A stretch of 64,000 nucleotides of DNA from Ascidiimonas meishanensis (lineage in GTDB: Bacteria > Bacteroidota > Bacteroidia > Flavobacteriales > Flavobacteriaceae). Shown piece by piece: positions 55,526-64,000 of this stretch. Both the position numbers and the translations under genes were made by a program. Below the pieces are notes generated by a model. That model had not been told where the DNA came from, searched no databases, and worked only from the letters and a program-made list of their open reading frames with translations. The stretch is taken from positions 682,001 through 746,000 of the forward strand of contig NZ_JBBEXD010000001.1 in NCBI RefSeq assembly GCF_037782385.1. Reading direction: 5' to 3'. Numbering within the stretch: position 1 is the stretch's first letter; each line of letters begins with the position of its first letter.

Positions 55526-58500
55526 TAATCTAACGGATATTTAAATTTAAAATTGAGTGACCAGGAGAAGTTTAAATGCCCTAAAGCTTTAAACATATCT
55601 GGGTTATTAGTCATCCAACCTCTAATTTCAGCAGCCGTAAATGAATTTCCTGTAGTACCGGCTCCAATAACGCTTTGATAATTATAGGCATGAAACTCCA
55701 TCATATCTCGTAAACTGTTAATATACGTAGAGGTTTGTCCCGCAAGATGTGCAATTTGAGATACATGAATAAGTTCGTGCCCCATTACTTTAAATAATTG
55801 TTCTGCACTGGTAAAAGCGGTATCTGGATTAAAATATACATTTGAGTTTCCGGAGGCAATTAATTGTCCATCTACTCTTTGATAAAGTGGCGAAGTTAAT
55901 CCATCTGCTTTTCCGGCTGCAAAATAATTCTTTGCATTATCACTTAAGTTTTCTACAGAGAAGTTTTTTACGTTTTCCATTGGTGCATCCGGGAACCAGG
56001 CTTCTTGTGCCTTCTGTAAAAATTCATCGGTAGCCGGAACAGGATCACTGGCATTAATTCCCATTTCATCTAATGATTTCCTAAACGGTGCTATGTGTTT
56101 TTGATAGCGTATTTCACTCACTACTCCGTTTACCAATCCACCAACAATACCTCCTACGAGTCCGCCTACTAGCCCCGCCTTGAGTCCGTCCCCAAAACTG
56201 GCACCACTGAGCCATGCATTTCCGGCGGCTCCCACAAAGCCACCGGCAAAACCTCCGGCAAAGCCTGAGGCGGCTCCTGCCCAGAAGCCCACCGTTGTAG
56301 CAACCTGACTGCCAAAGAAGGTGCCTCCGGCGACCACATTACCCACACCGGCACCTATGGCTCCTGCCACCGCACCAATAAGAATTCCTCCTAAAATAGA
56401 ACCAAAAGTGGCTCCAGGTTTGAGTGCCGCAGAAATACCCCCAATAACTGCACCTATAATGACCGCTACCCAGAAGAATTCACCACTAGGGTCTGTGTAC
56501 ATTAAAGGATTGTTTAATACATACCCATATCTATTAAAGTTTTGTGTATTGTATGGGTTCTGCACAAAATTATCTGGCTGTATAAATCTATGTAAAACAG
56601 GATCATACAATCTGCCATTCATATGCACGAGTTTTACCCCTTGCAAATGTTCATGCCCTGTATATCCACGGTCTAAAATGCCAAAAGCCGAAAGATTTGT
56701 GCCACTACCATTGGTGAGTTTTACCAAATTACCCCAGGCATCAAAATGTCTTTTTTCTTTAAAGGCTCCGTTCTTATCGGTAATCCCAATAATACTTCCC
56801 AAATAATCTCTTTGTAAATACAAATAGCTCTGGCTGGTAGTACCTGTTTGTTCTGATCTCCAAATGGCAGTTGCAGCATAGGCATCTCCATTCGCATAAC
56901 TCACAAAGGTAGTTTTACCAGATTGTGTGTCGTGTGAAATTTCCATGCTACCATCATAGGAATAATGTTTGCGATACCTTCGCTGTAATTTATTACTCTG
57001 GGTACCACCATAGAACATATTGGAACGGTTCTCAAATGCATTGTATTCAAAACTAACGCGGTCTTTACCGTGTTCATGAATTTCTACCGGGCTTTTAAAT
57101 GCGTTATAAGAAACCTGTTGCCGGGTATAATTATTGTAGTGGCTTTGTCCAGAACTGTTTAGGGTTAAGGATGCAAGTTGGTAAGAGCTACCGCTATATA
57201 CGTAATCACCTATTTTATTGTTCTTTTTAATTCTTCCTTGTGCATCATACGTATGCGTTTTACTTCCTGTATTATCACTAAAACTGGTAAGCCTGTCCAT
57301 CGAATCATATTGAAAATTCTCTGTCCAGTTAAACAAACTATTCGTGCGACTGTTAAGGATTCCTCGCTGCGAATTAAAATTGTAATTGAGTCTGGTGAGC
57401 TCTACCGTGCCGGGATTAGGCGATCCAATAGGCACTAAAGTCACCTTTTTTGTGACCATACTGGTGTGAAAACCATAGGAGTTATAGCTATTGGTTTGCA
57501 CCAATCCTACCCCCGAAGAATAAGACGTTATTTGTCCTCTGGCATTTATACCAGAAAGGCTCCATAGGTTTTCATTAGAGGTATAATCTTTTAGGGTTCG
57601 TAAACCTCCATAGGTGTATGTTTTTTTAACTTTATGTTTGCTTACTTTATTATTAGACAATAAACGCGCTTCATTTTCTACAGTATATTCTCTTCCGTAG
57701 CTATCATACGTATATCGTTTTATAAAACGAGCATAGGGTGTGTTTTCTGTGACGGAAGAAATTCTTTTGTAACTATCATACGCATAACTATATGAACTAT
57801 TATTACCATCACCCGATGTTAAGCTCATACTAGTGAGCAACTTAGTAGAACTATTATAGGTGTAATTAGTAGTCATGTTGGTAGCATCGCCTATAATCTT
57901 CCTCTGTGTGATTTTTCCTGTGGGAGAATAGGTATACGTGGTAGTGCCTTTAGGGCCTATTTCTTTAGTAACCTCTCCAAAACCGTTGTATTCATAGTTA
58001 TAGGTTCCCGCAGAAGGGTCTGAAAGTTGGGTTTTATGCCCCCAACCGTCTTGTTGTTGAGACAGCGTAACAGAACCATAACTGGCCGTTTTCATATTCC
58101 CATTTCCAAAATAAGTATAATTGATAGTGCCTCCAGGATCTACTACACGGGTTACGTTACCCATGGCATCTTTGGTAGTAGTAACTGTTTTAGTGCCGTC
58201 ATTTACTGTAGTCACCAATCCAGAATAACTATAGGTAACTACTTTACCAGAAGGCGAAGTAATTTTGGTAAGCCTGCCATATAAATCAAATTCTTTAGTA
58301 GTGTATTGAGATGGAGAACTGGTAAAGGGTTCGCTTTCACGATACATTCGGTCAAACTTATCATATTGATGACTGGTTTGAACCCATTGCCCCATGGCGT
58401 TTTTTTCTTTGGAAAGGGTGAGCCTTTTTAAAGGGTCGTATACCGATATTTTACTGGCACCATCATCTGAAGTAGTAGTAACTGTATACGTGTAATTAGA

Positions 58501-61500
58501 TTCTGAATAGCTTGTATTTACATTTTTATTGAGGTAGTCTCTTGCTCTTATCAATCTATTCCAACCATCATAATAGAAATAGGTGTTTTGCCCAAAACGA
58601 TTCACTTCACGCGTTTGCAAACCTTTAGAAGTGTTGTAATACCAGGTAGTTGTTTGCCCTTCTTCATCTATCTGTTTGGTTCTGAATCTTCCGGTAGCAT
58701 CATATTCAAATCTAATTTCACGAGAATTAGAGCCATAGGGTGTAATTATTTTTTTAGTTACGTTTCCATAAATATCATAGGTAAACGCTTCTGTATTAAA
58801 CTGAGTGCCGTCTCCTCTAAATTTACGTTGACTCATATTCCAGCCAGAATAGACGTACTGCTCTTCGCTATTATAGGAATTACCCCCAATAACGGTAGTT
58901 TCTACTTTCTTAGTAGGTCTTCCTATATAATAACTAGAACCTGTGCTATTGGCATAAGTCATATCTACTACTTTACTTCCCTGACCTGAATAATTGGTGG
59001 TAGTTTTAGTAGGATTATTATAAGAGTCATAAATAAAGCTATTGGTAATCGTAGTTCCTTCTAGTCTGTCTTGCGTAACAATAGAGGTATTGGTAAGTTT
59101 AAAAACCTTTGATGCAGATAAAGATGAAGTATAACTATAGGTGTTTTTGTGGGTATAATTAGACGGAATAGAATTAAAATTAATGCTATAAGGCGCCTGA
59201 TACTCTGAGGTAACCGCTCCCCTAAGGGTAGTTGTATTATGCAATCGCATCGTAAATAACCGATCACTATTACCGGTATGCCAATTACTTTTTGCTATTC
59301 CAGTAAACCCTTGAAAACCGCGTTCTACATTAGTTACTGCTCCTTTATAAGAATAGATTTGTTTTAAAGTAGTTGTACCACTGCGAATGCGCTGCAAGGC
59401 AGTTACAACTTTTGTACCCGGAGCAATTTCAATATCTATATAAGGATACGTATTGTTATAGGTATATTGATAAACAGGCATATAATCTAGTCCCTGATCA
59501 CTCGTATTTAATGAATTATACCGAATGCTTTGGGTGACTCCATTGGAGACTACAGATCTTAAGAGCATCTCTTCTCTATGATCTTTGGAAAATCTAAACG
59601 AGGAAACCCAACTGTTACTTATAGAACCAAAATCTAAGTTGGAATTAGGACGGTCTTGTGAAACAAAAACAGGTATAGGAAAATGTTTCAGGTTTCCATA
59701 TTTTGAAGCATAACCACTATAACTAAAGGTTGGCGTACCGTTGGTAGAGGTACTATATCCATTATTATAAATTCTCACATACTGGGTTCCATTACTACTA
59801 CTGTTATAGGTTCTGGTTTGGTAATCTACAATATCTGTACGGCCATCTCCATTGATGTCTACAGGAATTAGGTTATACCCATAAAGCGTTCCATTACTGC
59901 CATTCCAATTGGTTTCTTTATACTGAAAAGACATAGAAGACTCCCTTTTACTAAAGGAGTTTCCGGTAGATAAGAAAGTGGTAAATGTATATGAGTTATT
60001 CGCAACAGGTGTCATAAAATCTGTCTTCCCGTCTCCGTTATAATCACCTAGCATGATAGGTCTTGTTGTGGTAATACGACTATCTGATGTAGACCATAAT
60101 AACTGAATGTAATTATTACTTTTTAGGGTGTACGCATAAATTCTTCCTGCTTTTACATGTAAAATATCGGTTTTACCATCTCCATTTACATCTCCGGTAT
60201 ATAATTTATCACTTGAACCAAAAGAGGAAGACAAAAAACCCGCAGAATTGGCAAAGCCACTCGTAAGTCTTCTATCTAAATTAATAAAGCTCACCCTAGC
60301 AGAACTACTGCTATAAGAGTTACATTCACAACAAGTACCACCTCCTCCAATAGGTATTCTGGATTCATCTCTTGGTGGACCCACTAAATCAGGGCTTGAC
60401 TCTTTTAACTCTTTACTTTCATTTTCATCCAATCCTGTTTTTTCATAATTAGAAAGAAAAGGATCGTCAAAACCACCACATGGGTTGTTTGGATCTGGCA
60501 GTGTTTGATAACAAGAAGAATAGGAATAAGGCTTGCTTATTGCAATTACATCAGACAGCCCATCCCCATTAAAATCTCCAGAGATATATTGCTGATTAAT
60601 CCGGTAAGTATTGCTGCTTCCACACGAATAGCTAGAGGTATAGGTGGGTGCATTCCATAGTTTTTCATACTGATAGTAAATAGGATTGGTAGTACCATTA
60701 GAATACACTTTAAATTTTACCTGAGTTGATCCATAATTTTGTGCAATGGCGATTCCTTGGCCTGATAAGATTTTATTATTGTGAGTTAGCCAAGTCACTG
60801 GAAACAAAGATTCAAAACGACCTCCTGTATTTACCTCATAAGCAAAGTTTGGATATCCAGACTGGATTTCTTTAAAGACCCAAAATTTATTGCGCAGAGA
60901 AGAAGACTTTGGATGTACTACAAAGTCCATTTTGCCATTTCCTGTGATATCTAGTGAAATTGCTTCTGCGTTTCTTTGCTCTATATTACCTACTGAAAGT
61001 GAATACGTAGTATTTACAGAGCTTATAGATGAAGAAGTATTGTTATAATTAAAGGTAATTGGGGTATGGCTCAAAGAGTTGTCTCCACTTTTTTCTTGTA
61101 CACTAGTAAGCCGGTCATAGCCCAATGTGGTATAATTATGATTTAAAATATAGTTACGATACCCTACCCCACTACTAAGGACTTTTATTTCTTTAAGCAA
61201 ATTGGTACGTACAAAAGACATCCCTCCAACATAAGAATGTTCATACCGTTTACGAGTGCCGTATACAAATTGTATTTCATTCATATGAGAAGAACTACTT
61301 CTCGCACCCCATCTTATTTTACTAATGGAAAGTCCGTTGCCACTGGTTGTATAGTTGTAATGAATGAGCACTCCTTGCGGACTTCTCCAATACGTAATTG
61401 CATAATCTGTTCTAGAACGGGAATCGCCTCCTAAACCATAATAAGAATAAGAACCATCTGGGTATTTCACCTGAAAATATCCTGGACCATAGGCAGCTCC

Positions 61501-62061
61501 AAAATAAGAAGTGCCATAGGCGGTTATTTTTATATTTGAATATTGTTCTGTTTCATAGACAGCTCCACTTGCACCATGGGTACCACTTTTTAAGATCATT
61601 CGTTGACCGTCAAAAGCAAAACGATCTGAACTATCAAAATCTACCGGATCTATATCCCCATCATGATATTTTGAAGAAGGTATCCGGCTAATTACAGAAA
61701 CACCTGATACATTCCATCCAAATCCTGCCATTCCATTTCCTGCTTGACTACTATAACTTAAGGCTATAGATGGTTTAATCCCAGCCGGCCCAACAGGTAC
61801 CGCAATAGGTACCGAATAATTGGCGCCACCCGATAACGAAACAGATAAAGATCCTGACGTTTCTCCTACTCCAGAACCACCAGAGGCAGCCGATAAGCTT
61901 TCTTCGGTAACCTTTGCCTGAACATTGGCTGGAGCTTCAGACATAGGTAAATCCTGTTTCTGAATATCAGTGCTTTTAATTTTTTTATACGTAAACGTGT
62001 CTTGTGCAAAAACACTGGTATACACAAATAGGAACATTAATAAAAATCCGATTTTTTTCAT
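55525..62061 (-). CDS. Secreted SpvB/RHS-repeat protein with C-terminal HExxH domain
   Basis: The start at 62061 gives 2178 residues with a signal peptide ending VFA. Order: SpvB-like N-terminus (about 55-270), integrin-type NGDG repeats near 495, 624, 674 and 734, YD/RHS repeats (about 1020-1690), the RHS core DRGYTGHEHLQGV to DPSGEF (about 1785-1865), a Gly/Ala-rich hydrophobic segment (about 1865-1980) and a variable C-terminus with HELIH (2095-2099) and a later Glu in DMMEFHAYNY. That is a zincin pattern and suggests a peptidase toxin. RHS shells usually enclose such C-termini. Sec export differs from T6SS-linked RHS; targets are unknown. Confidence 0.88.
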   Translation of the reverse strand: MKKIGFLLMFLFVYTSVFAQDTFTYKKIKSTDIQKQDLPMSEAPANVQAKVTEESLSAASGGSGVGETSGSLSVSLSGGANYSVPIAVPVGPAGIKPSIALSYSSQAGNGMAGFGWNVSGVSVISRIPSSKYHDGDIDPVDFDSSDRFAFDGQRMILKSGTHGASGAVYETEQYSNIKITAYGTSYFGAAYGPGYFQVKYPDGSYSYYGLGGDSRSRTDYAITYWRSPQGVLIHYNYTTSGNGLSISKIRWGARSSSSHMNEIQFVYGTRKRYEHSYVGGMSFVRTNLLKEIKVLSSGVGYRNYILNHNYTTLGYDRLTSVQEKSGDNSLSHTPITFNYNNTSSSISSVNTTYSLSVGNIEQRNAEAISLDITGNGKMDFVVHPKSSSLRNKFWVFKEIQSGYPNFAYEVNTGGRFESLFPVTWLTHNNKILSGQGIAIAQNYGSTQVKFKVYSNGTTNPIYYQYEKLWNAPTYTSSYSCGSSNTYRINQQYISGDFNGDGLSDVIAISKPYSYSSCYQTLPDPNNPCGGFDDPFLSNYEKTGLDENESKELKESSPDLVGPPRDESRIPIGGGGTCCECNSYSSSSARVSFINLDRRLTSGFANSAGFLSSSFGSSDKLYTGDVNGDGKTDILHVKAGRIYAYTLKSNNYIQLLWSTSDSRITTTRPIMLGDYNGDGKTDFMTPVANNSYTFTTFLSTGNSFSKRESSMSFQYKETNWNGSNGTLYGYNLIPVDINGDGRTDIVDYQTRTYNSSSNGTQYVRIYNNGYSTSTNGTPTFSYSGYASKYGNLKHFPIPVFVSQDRPNSNLDFGSISNSWVSSFRFSKDHREEMLLRSVVSNGVTQSIRYNSLNTSDQGLDYMPVYQYTYNNTYPYIDIEIAPGTKVVTALQRIRSGTTTLKQIYSYKGAVTNVERGFQGFTGIAKSNWHTGNSDRLFTMRLHNTTTLRGAVTSEYQAPYSINFNSIPSNYTHKNTYSYTSSLSASKVFKLTNTSIVTQDRLEGTTITNSFIYDSYNNPTKTTTNYSGQGSKVVDMTYANSTGSSYYIGRPTKKVETTVIGGNSYNSEEQYVYSGWNMSQRKFRGDGTQFNTEAFTYDIYGNVTKKIITPYGSNSREIRFEYDATGRFRTKQIDEEGQTTTWYYNTSKGLQTREVNRFGQNTYFYYDGWNRLIRARDYLNKNVNTSYSESNYTYTVTTTSDDGASKISVYDPLKRLTLSKEKNAMGQWVQTSHQYDKFDRMYRESEPFTSSPSQYTTKEFDLYGRLTKITSPSGKVVTYSYSGLVTTVNDGTKTVTTTKDAMGNVTRVVDPGGTINYTYFGNGNMKTASYGSVTLSQQQDGWGHKTQLSDPSAGTYNYEYNGFGEVTKEIGPKGTTTYTYSPTGKITQRKIIGDATNMTTNYTYNSSTKLLTSMSLTSGDGNNSSYSYAYDSYKRISSVTENTPYARFIKRYTYDSYGREYTVENEARLLSNNKVSKHKVKKTYTYGGLRTLKDYTSNENLWSLSGINARGQITSYSSGVGLVQTNSYNSYGFHTSMVTKKVTLVPIGSPNPGTVELTRLNYNFNSQRGILNSRTNSLFNWTENFQYDSMDRLTSFSDNTGSKTHTYDAQGRIKKNNKIGDYVYSGSSYQLASLTLNSSGQSHYNNYTRQQVSYNAFKSPVEIHEHGKDRVSFEYNAFENRSNMFYGGTQSNKLQRRYRKHYSYDGSMEISHDTQSGKTTFVSYANGDAYAATAIWRSEQTGTTSQSYLYLQRDYLGSIIGITDKNGAFKEKRHFDAWGNLVKLTNGSGTNLSAFGILDRGYTGHEHLQGVKLVHMNGRLYDPVLHRFIQPDNFVQNPYNTQNFNRYGYVLNNPLMYTDPSGEFFWVAVIIGAVIGGISAALKPGATFGSILGGILIGAVAGAIGAGVGNVVAGGTFFGSQVATTVGFWAGAASGFAGGFAGGFVGAAGNAWLSGASFGDGLKAGLVGGLVGGIVGGLVNGVVSEIRYQKHIAPFRKSLDEMGINASDPVPATDEFLQKAQEAWFPDAPMENVKNFSVENLSDNAKNYFAAGKADGLTSPLYQRVDGQLIASGNSNVYFNPDTAFTSAEQLFKVMGHELIHVSQIAHLAGQTSTYINSLRDMMEFHAYNYQSVIGAGTTGNSFTAAEIRGWMTNNPDMFKALGHLNFSWSLNFKFKYPLD

Positions 62062-62365
62062 GGTCTTGTCTTTTTGCAAAAAAAAATTGCTCGTTGGTTG
62101 GTTTATGTGATTATTGACTTAAAAAATTTAGGAAATTAGGATTATTAAATTAGTATCGTTTGAATTAAGATTTAATTACAAAAAGAAACGTCTTCTTAAT
62201 TTTTCCCTTTTTCATTAAAAATTTAAGATATCCTTAACAATTTCGGAAAAAGCAAGAGTATATACAATAAGTAGCAATCGTAATTCATGAATCTCGTGTA
62301 ATTAATAGTTTTTGTAGTAATAAAGCTTACATCATTATAAAGTAAAAGCTTAAAAATCAGTAGTT
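62062..62365. other. Upstream region of the RHS gene
   Basis: 304 bp, AT-rich, upstream of the RHS start and downstream of the peptidase gene on the same strand. No exact TAnnTTTG box or terminator was recognised. Confidence 0.4.
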
Positions 62366-63172
62366 TTATAACTGTAAATGAAGATGGTCATCATGTCTTA
62401 CTGCCTGGCAGCCATGGAATCTTATTTTTTTACTGGAAAGTCTTAATTTGGTTTTTAGATGTGGTTCTATAAATATTTTGCTCGTGTTGCCATTATTGGC
62501 TAATAACTGAACAAGATGTGCGGTGGCTTTAGCATGCAGTGATAGTTTGGAATTTATAGTGCCAAACGTAAGATACTTTGGAAAATCATATTGAAAGTAT
62601 CCTTTAGATTTGCAAAAGGCTGTTTGATTAAAGTTTCGCTTAGTAGGTTCTTCAAAAACACCGTACCCACTTACCGAAGGTTTTTGATTAGTAATCACTC
62701 CACTTACGTCCCTATAAATAAAAGCCAAGTCTATTTTCTTTCCGTCATTATGACTGAGATGCGGTAACAAAGGAAAACCGTCAAAAAAAGGAAAAGATGC
62801 ATCTAAATAGGTTATTTTAATATTCGGATATTGTTTTTGAAATTTTAGTGCTGTTTTTTGAAGTATTTCATGCAATTGTGGTTTTACATAATTACGATTT
62901 AAAAGCACGGTGAAGACTGTATGGTAAGTTACCATTGTATTATTTGAAATCTTTTGCCTCCCTGCATATGGAGCTGTAAAAGGAACTAAAAAAAGGGTAA
63001 ATACTACATAAATTGCAAGGAACAGGAATGTTTGTTTTAAACGGTAGTTTCTGCTCTCCTTTTTTAGAATTAAAAGAGAAATTAACCAAAGTATACCCCC
63101 AATCTGAGTAATAGCAGTAAGCAATATGACCAAAAGTAAATGAAATAGAATTTTCAGAAACTTACGTAGCAC
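62366..63172 (-). CDS. Membrane-anchored LAS-type metallopeptidase
   Basis: 268 residues with two or three N-terminal transmembrane segments (about 8-36 and 46-70), then a soluble domain. The LAS zinc signature is complete: HNDGKKID (His141, Asp148, six residues between) and DDHLHLQL (His263, His265) at the very C-terminus. This family (MepA, D-Ala-D-Ala peptidases) cuts peptidoglycan cross-links or stem peptides. The MepA-like order with the membrane anchor suggests a cell-wall role, but the exact bond is unknown. Confidence 0.8.
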   Translation of the reverse strand: MLRKFLKILFHLLLVILLTAITQIGGILWLISLLILKKESRNYRLKQTFLFLAIYVVFTLFLVPFTAPYAGRQKISNNTMVTYHTVFTVLLNRNYVKPQLHEILQKTALKFQKQYPNIKITYLDASFPFFDGFPLLPHLSHNDGKKIDLAFIYRDVSGVITNQKPSVSGYGVFEEPTKRNFNQTAFCKSKGYFQYDFPKYLTFGTINSKLSLHAKATAHLVQLLANNGNTSKIFIEPHLKTKLRLSSKKIRFHGCQAVRHDDHLHLQL

Positions 63173-63227
63173 AGTTAGCGTTTTTAGTAAAACGGAAAGT
63201 TTAAATCAATGTTGTTACTTAGGCACC

Positions 63228-64000
63228 CTATGCCGCTTTTTTACCGTAATGAATTCTATATCTCCAATAGCTAAAAGCCCCTAAAGTAATCACAAATGCA
63301 ACACTATACCAAACAAATGAAGGTGTAATCACTTTATCTCCACTGGCATAACTATGCAATCCTGAAAGATAAAAATTTACACCAAAATAGGTCATCATAA
63401 TACTCGCAAAGGCTACAATACTCATAAAATTAAACAACCACCTATTTCTAAGTCCGGGTACCAGACGCATATGCACTACAAAGGCATATACCATAATACT
63501 GATGAGCGCCCAAGTTTCTTTGGGATCCCAACCCCAGTAGCGTCCCCAACTTTCATTGGCCCATTGTCCTCCTAAAAAATTACCAATAGTAAGCATAATT
63601 AACCCTACAGTGAGCGCTAATTCATTAATAATGGTTAATTCTTTAATATTGAGCTCCATTTTAACCTTATTCTTTTTAGTGGTAAGTAGCATCAGCAATA
63701 GCACGGTAATTCCTAATATCATTCCTAAAGTAAAGGGGCCGTAACTACCAACAATCACAGAAACATGAATCATTAACCAGTAACTGTTTAAAACGGGCTG
63801 TAAATTAGCTATAGATGGATCAAGCCAGTTCATATGGGCTCCAAACAAAATAATAGAAGTTACAAATGCTGTTGAAGCAATAGTAAGATCACTTTTTCTT
63901 CCAAAAGCAAGCCCCATAGCCATGGTTGCCCAGGCTACATAAATTACACTTTCATAGGCGTCACTCCAGGGTGCATGCCCACTAATATACCATCTAAAAG
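63228..64000 (-). CDS. ccsA: Cytochrome c biogenesis protein CcsA, C-terminal part (partial)
   Basis: The frame continues upstream past the window edge, so the Met at 63923 is internal. Just before it reads WYISGHAPWSDAYESVIY, typical of CcsA. The WWD haem-handling motif is WGRYWGWDPKETWAL, and several transmembrane segments follow up to the basic tail YGKKAA. CcsA (with CcsB/ResB, often fused in Bacteroidota) delivers haem to periplasmic apocytochromes c. Conserved His residues flank the WWD loop. Confidence 0.92.
   Translation of the reverse strand, partial: FRWYISGHAPWSDAYESVIYVAWATMAMGLAFGRKSDLTIASTAFVTSIILFGAHMNWLDPSIANLQPVLNSYWLMIHVSVIVGSYGPFTLGMILGITVLLLMLLTTKKNKVKMELNIKELTIINELALTVGLIMLTIGNFLGGQWANESWGRYWGWDPKETWALISIMVYAFVVHMRLVPGLRNRWLFNFMSIVAFASIMMTYFGVNFYLSGLHSYASGDKVITPSFVWYSVAFVITLGAFSYWRYRIHYGKKAA

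Noticed and set aside
56169..56806. Frames overlapping the Gly/Ala-rich part of the RHS gene
   Set aside because: They arise from the GC-richer Gly/Ala codons of the true frame on the minus strand.

Overview
The window looks like chromosomal DNA of a marine-type Flavobacteriaceae bacterium (Bacteroidota). The evidence is an AT-rich sequence, promoters with the Bacteroidota -7 box TAnnTTTG, many lipoproteins and secreted proteins, a CsgA/B/E/F/G curli locus, a CcsA haem-lyase ending, and double-glycine peptide leaders of the Bacteroidota type. No tRNA, rRNA, transposase or CRISPR array was found. The organism is inferred from gene content, not identified to species.

Layout. 1-258 is the end of purL. 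300-6322 (minus) is a curli operon: a large curlin with four exact 86-residue super-repeats, a small curlin, CsgE fused to an N-terminal CsgH-like domain, CsgF, CsgG with an extra C-terminal barrel-like domain, and a propeller lipoprotein. 6773-14651 (plus) is a fatty-acid degradation block: an acyl-CoA ligase, then marR-fadN-fadA-fadE with a perfect 24-bp palindrome upstream of marR and a terminator after fadE. 14760-19115 holds a propeller/SnoaL protein, an M28 peptidase, a dienelactone hydrolase and a lipoprotein. 19724-23956 is dabB-dabA, an inorganic-carbon uptake pair with all four predicted zinc-site residues of DabA.

23957-36165 is sparser accessory DNA: a DUF6090-like protein, a thioredoxin-like protein, an unknown lipoprotein, a DUF1648 protein, a pirin, a leucine-rich-repeat protein, a protein with an N-terminal motif typical of cargo of extracellular contractile injection systems (eCIS), and two tandem TM2 proteins. 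36166-40319 is a candidate RiPP (ribosomally made, modified peptide) locus: a LanC-like protein with a PqqD-like C-terminus, three tandem cysteine-rich GG-leader precursors, a DxD glycosyltransferase-like protein and a stand-alone LytTR regulator. The precursor promoters share an inverted repeat and their terminators show compensatory base changes. A fourth orphan precursor lies at 54286 and the tail of an ABC exporter gene at 44593-44812.

40915-44245 carries two secreted amidohydrolases. 45331-49186 (minus) carries a GT2 glycosyltransferase and a SIR2-HerA pair, a known anti-phage arrangement, here bracketed by a 10-bp inverted repeat. 50720-53085 is a GNAT acetyltransferase, a secreted protein and a sulfurtransferase. 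53167-53726 contains two unrelated non-coding tandem arrays (about 42 bp x 8 and 46 bp x 5). 54602-62061 (minus) is a secreted 2178-residue SpvB/RHS protein with a C-terminal HExxH metallopeptidase-like domain, overlapped by a lipoprotein gene. The window ends in a membrane-anchored LAS-type metallopeptidase and the C-terminal part of ccsA.
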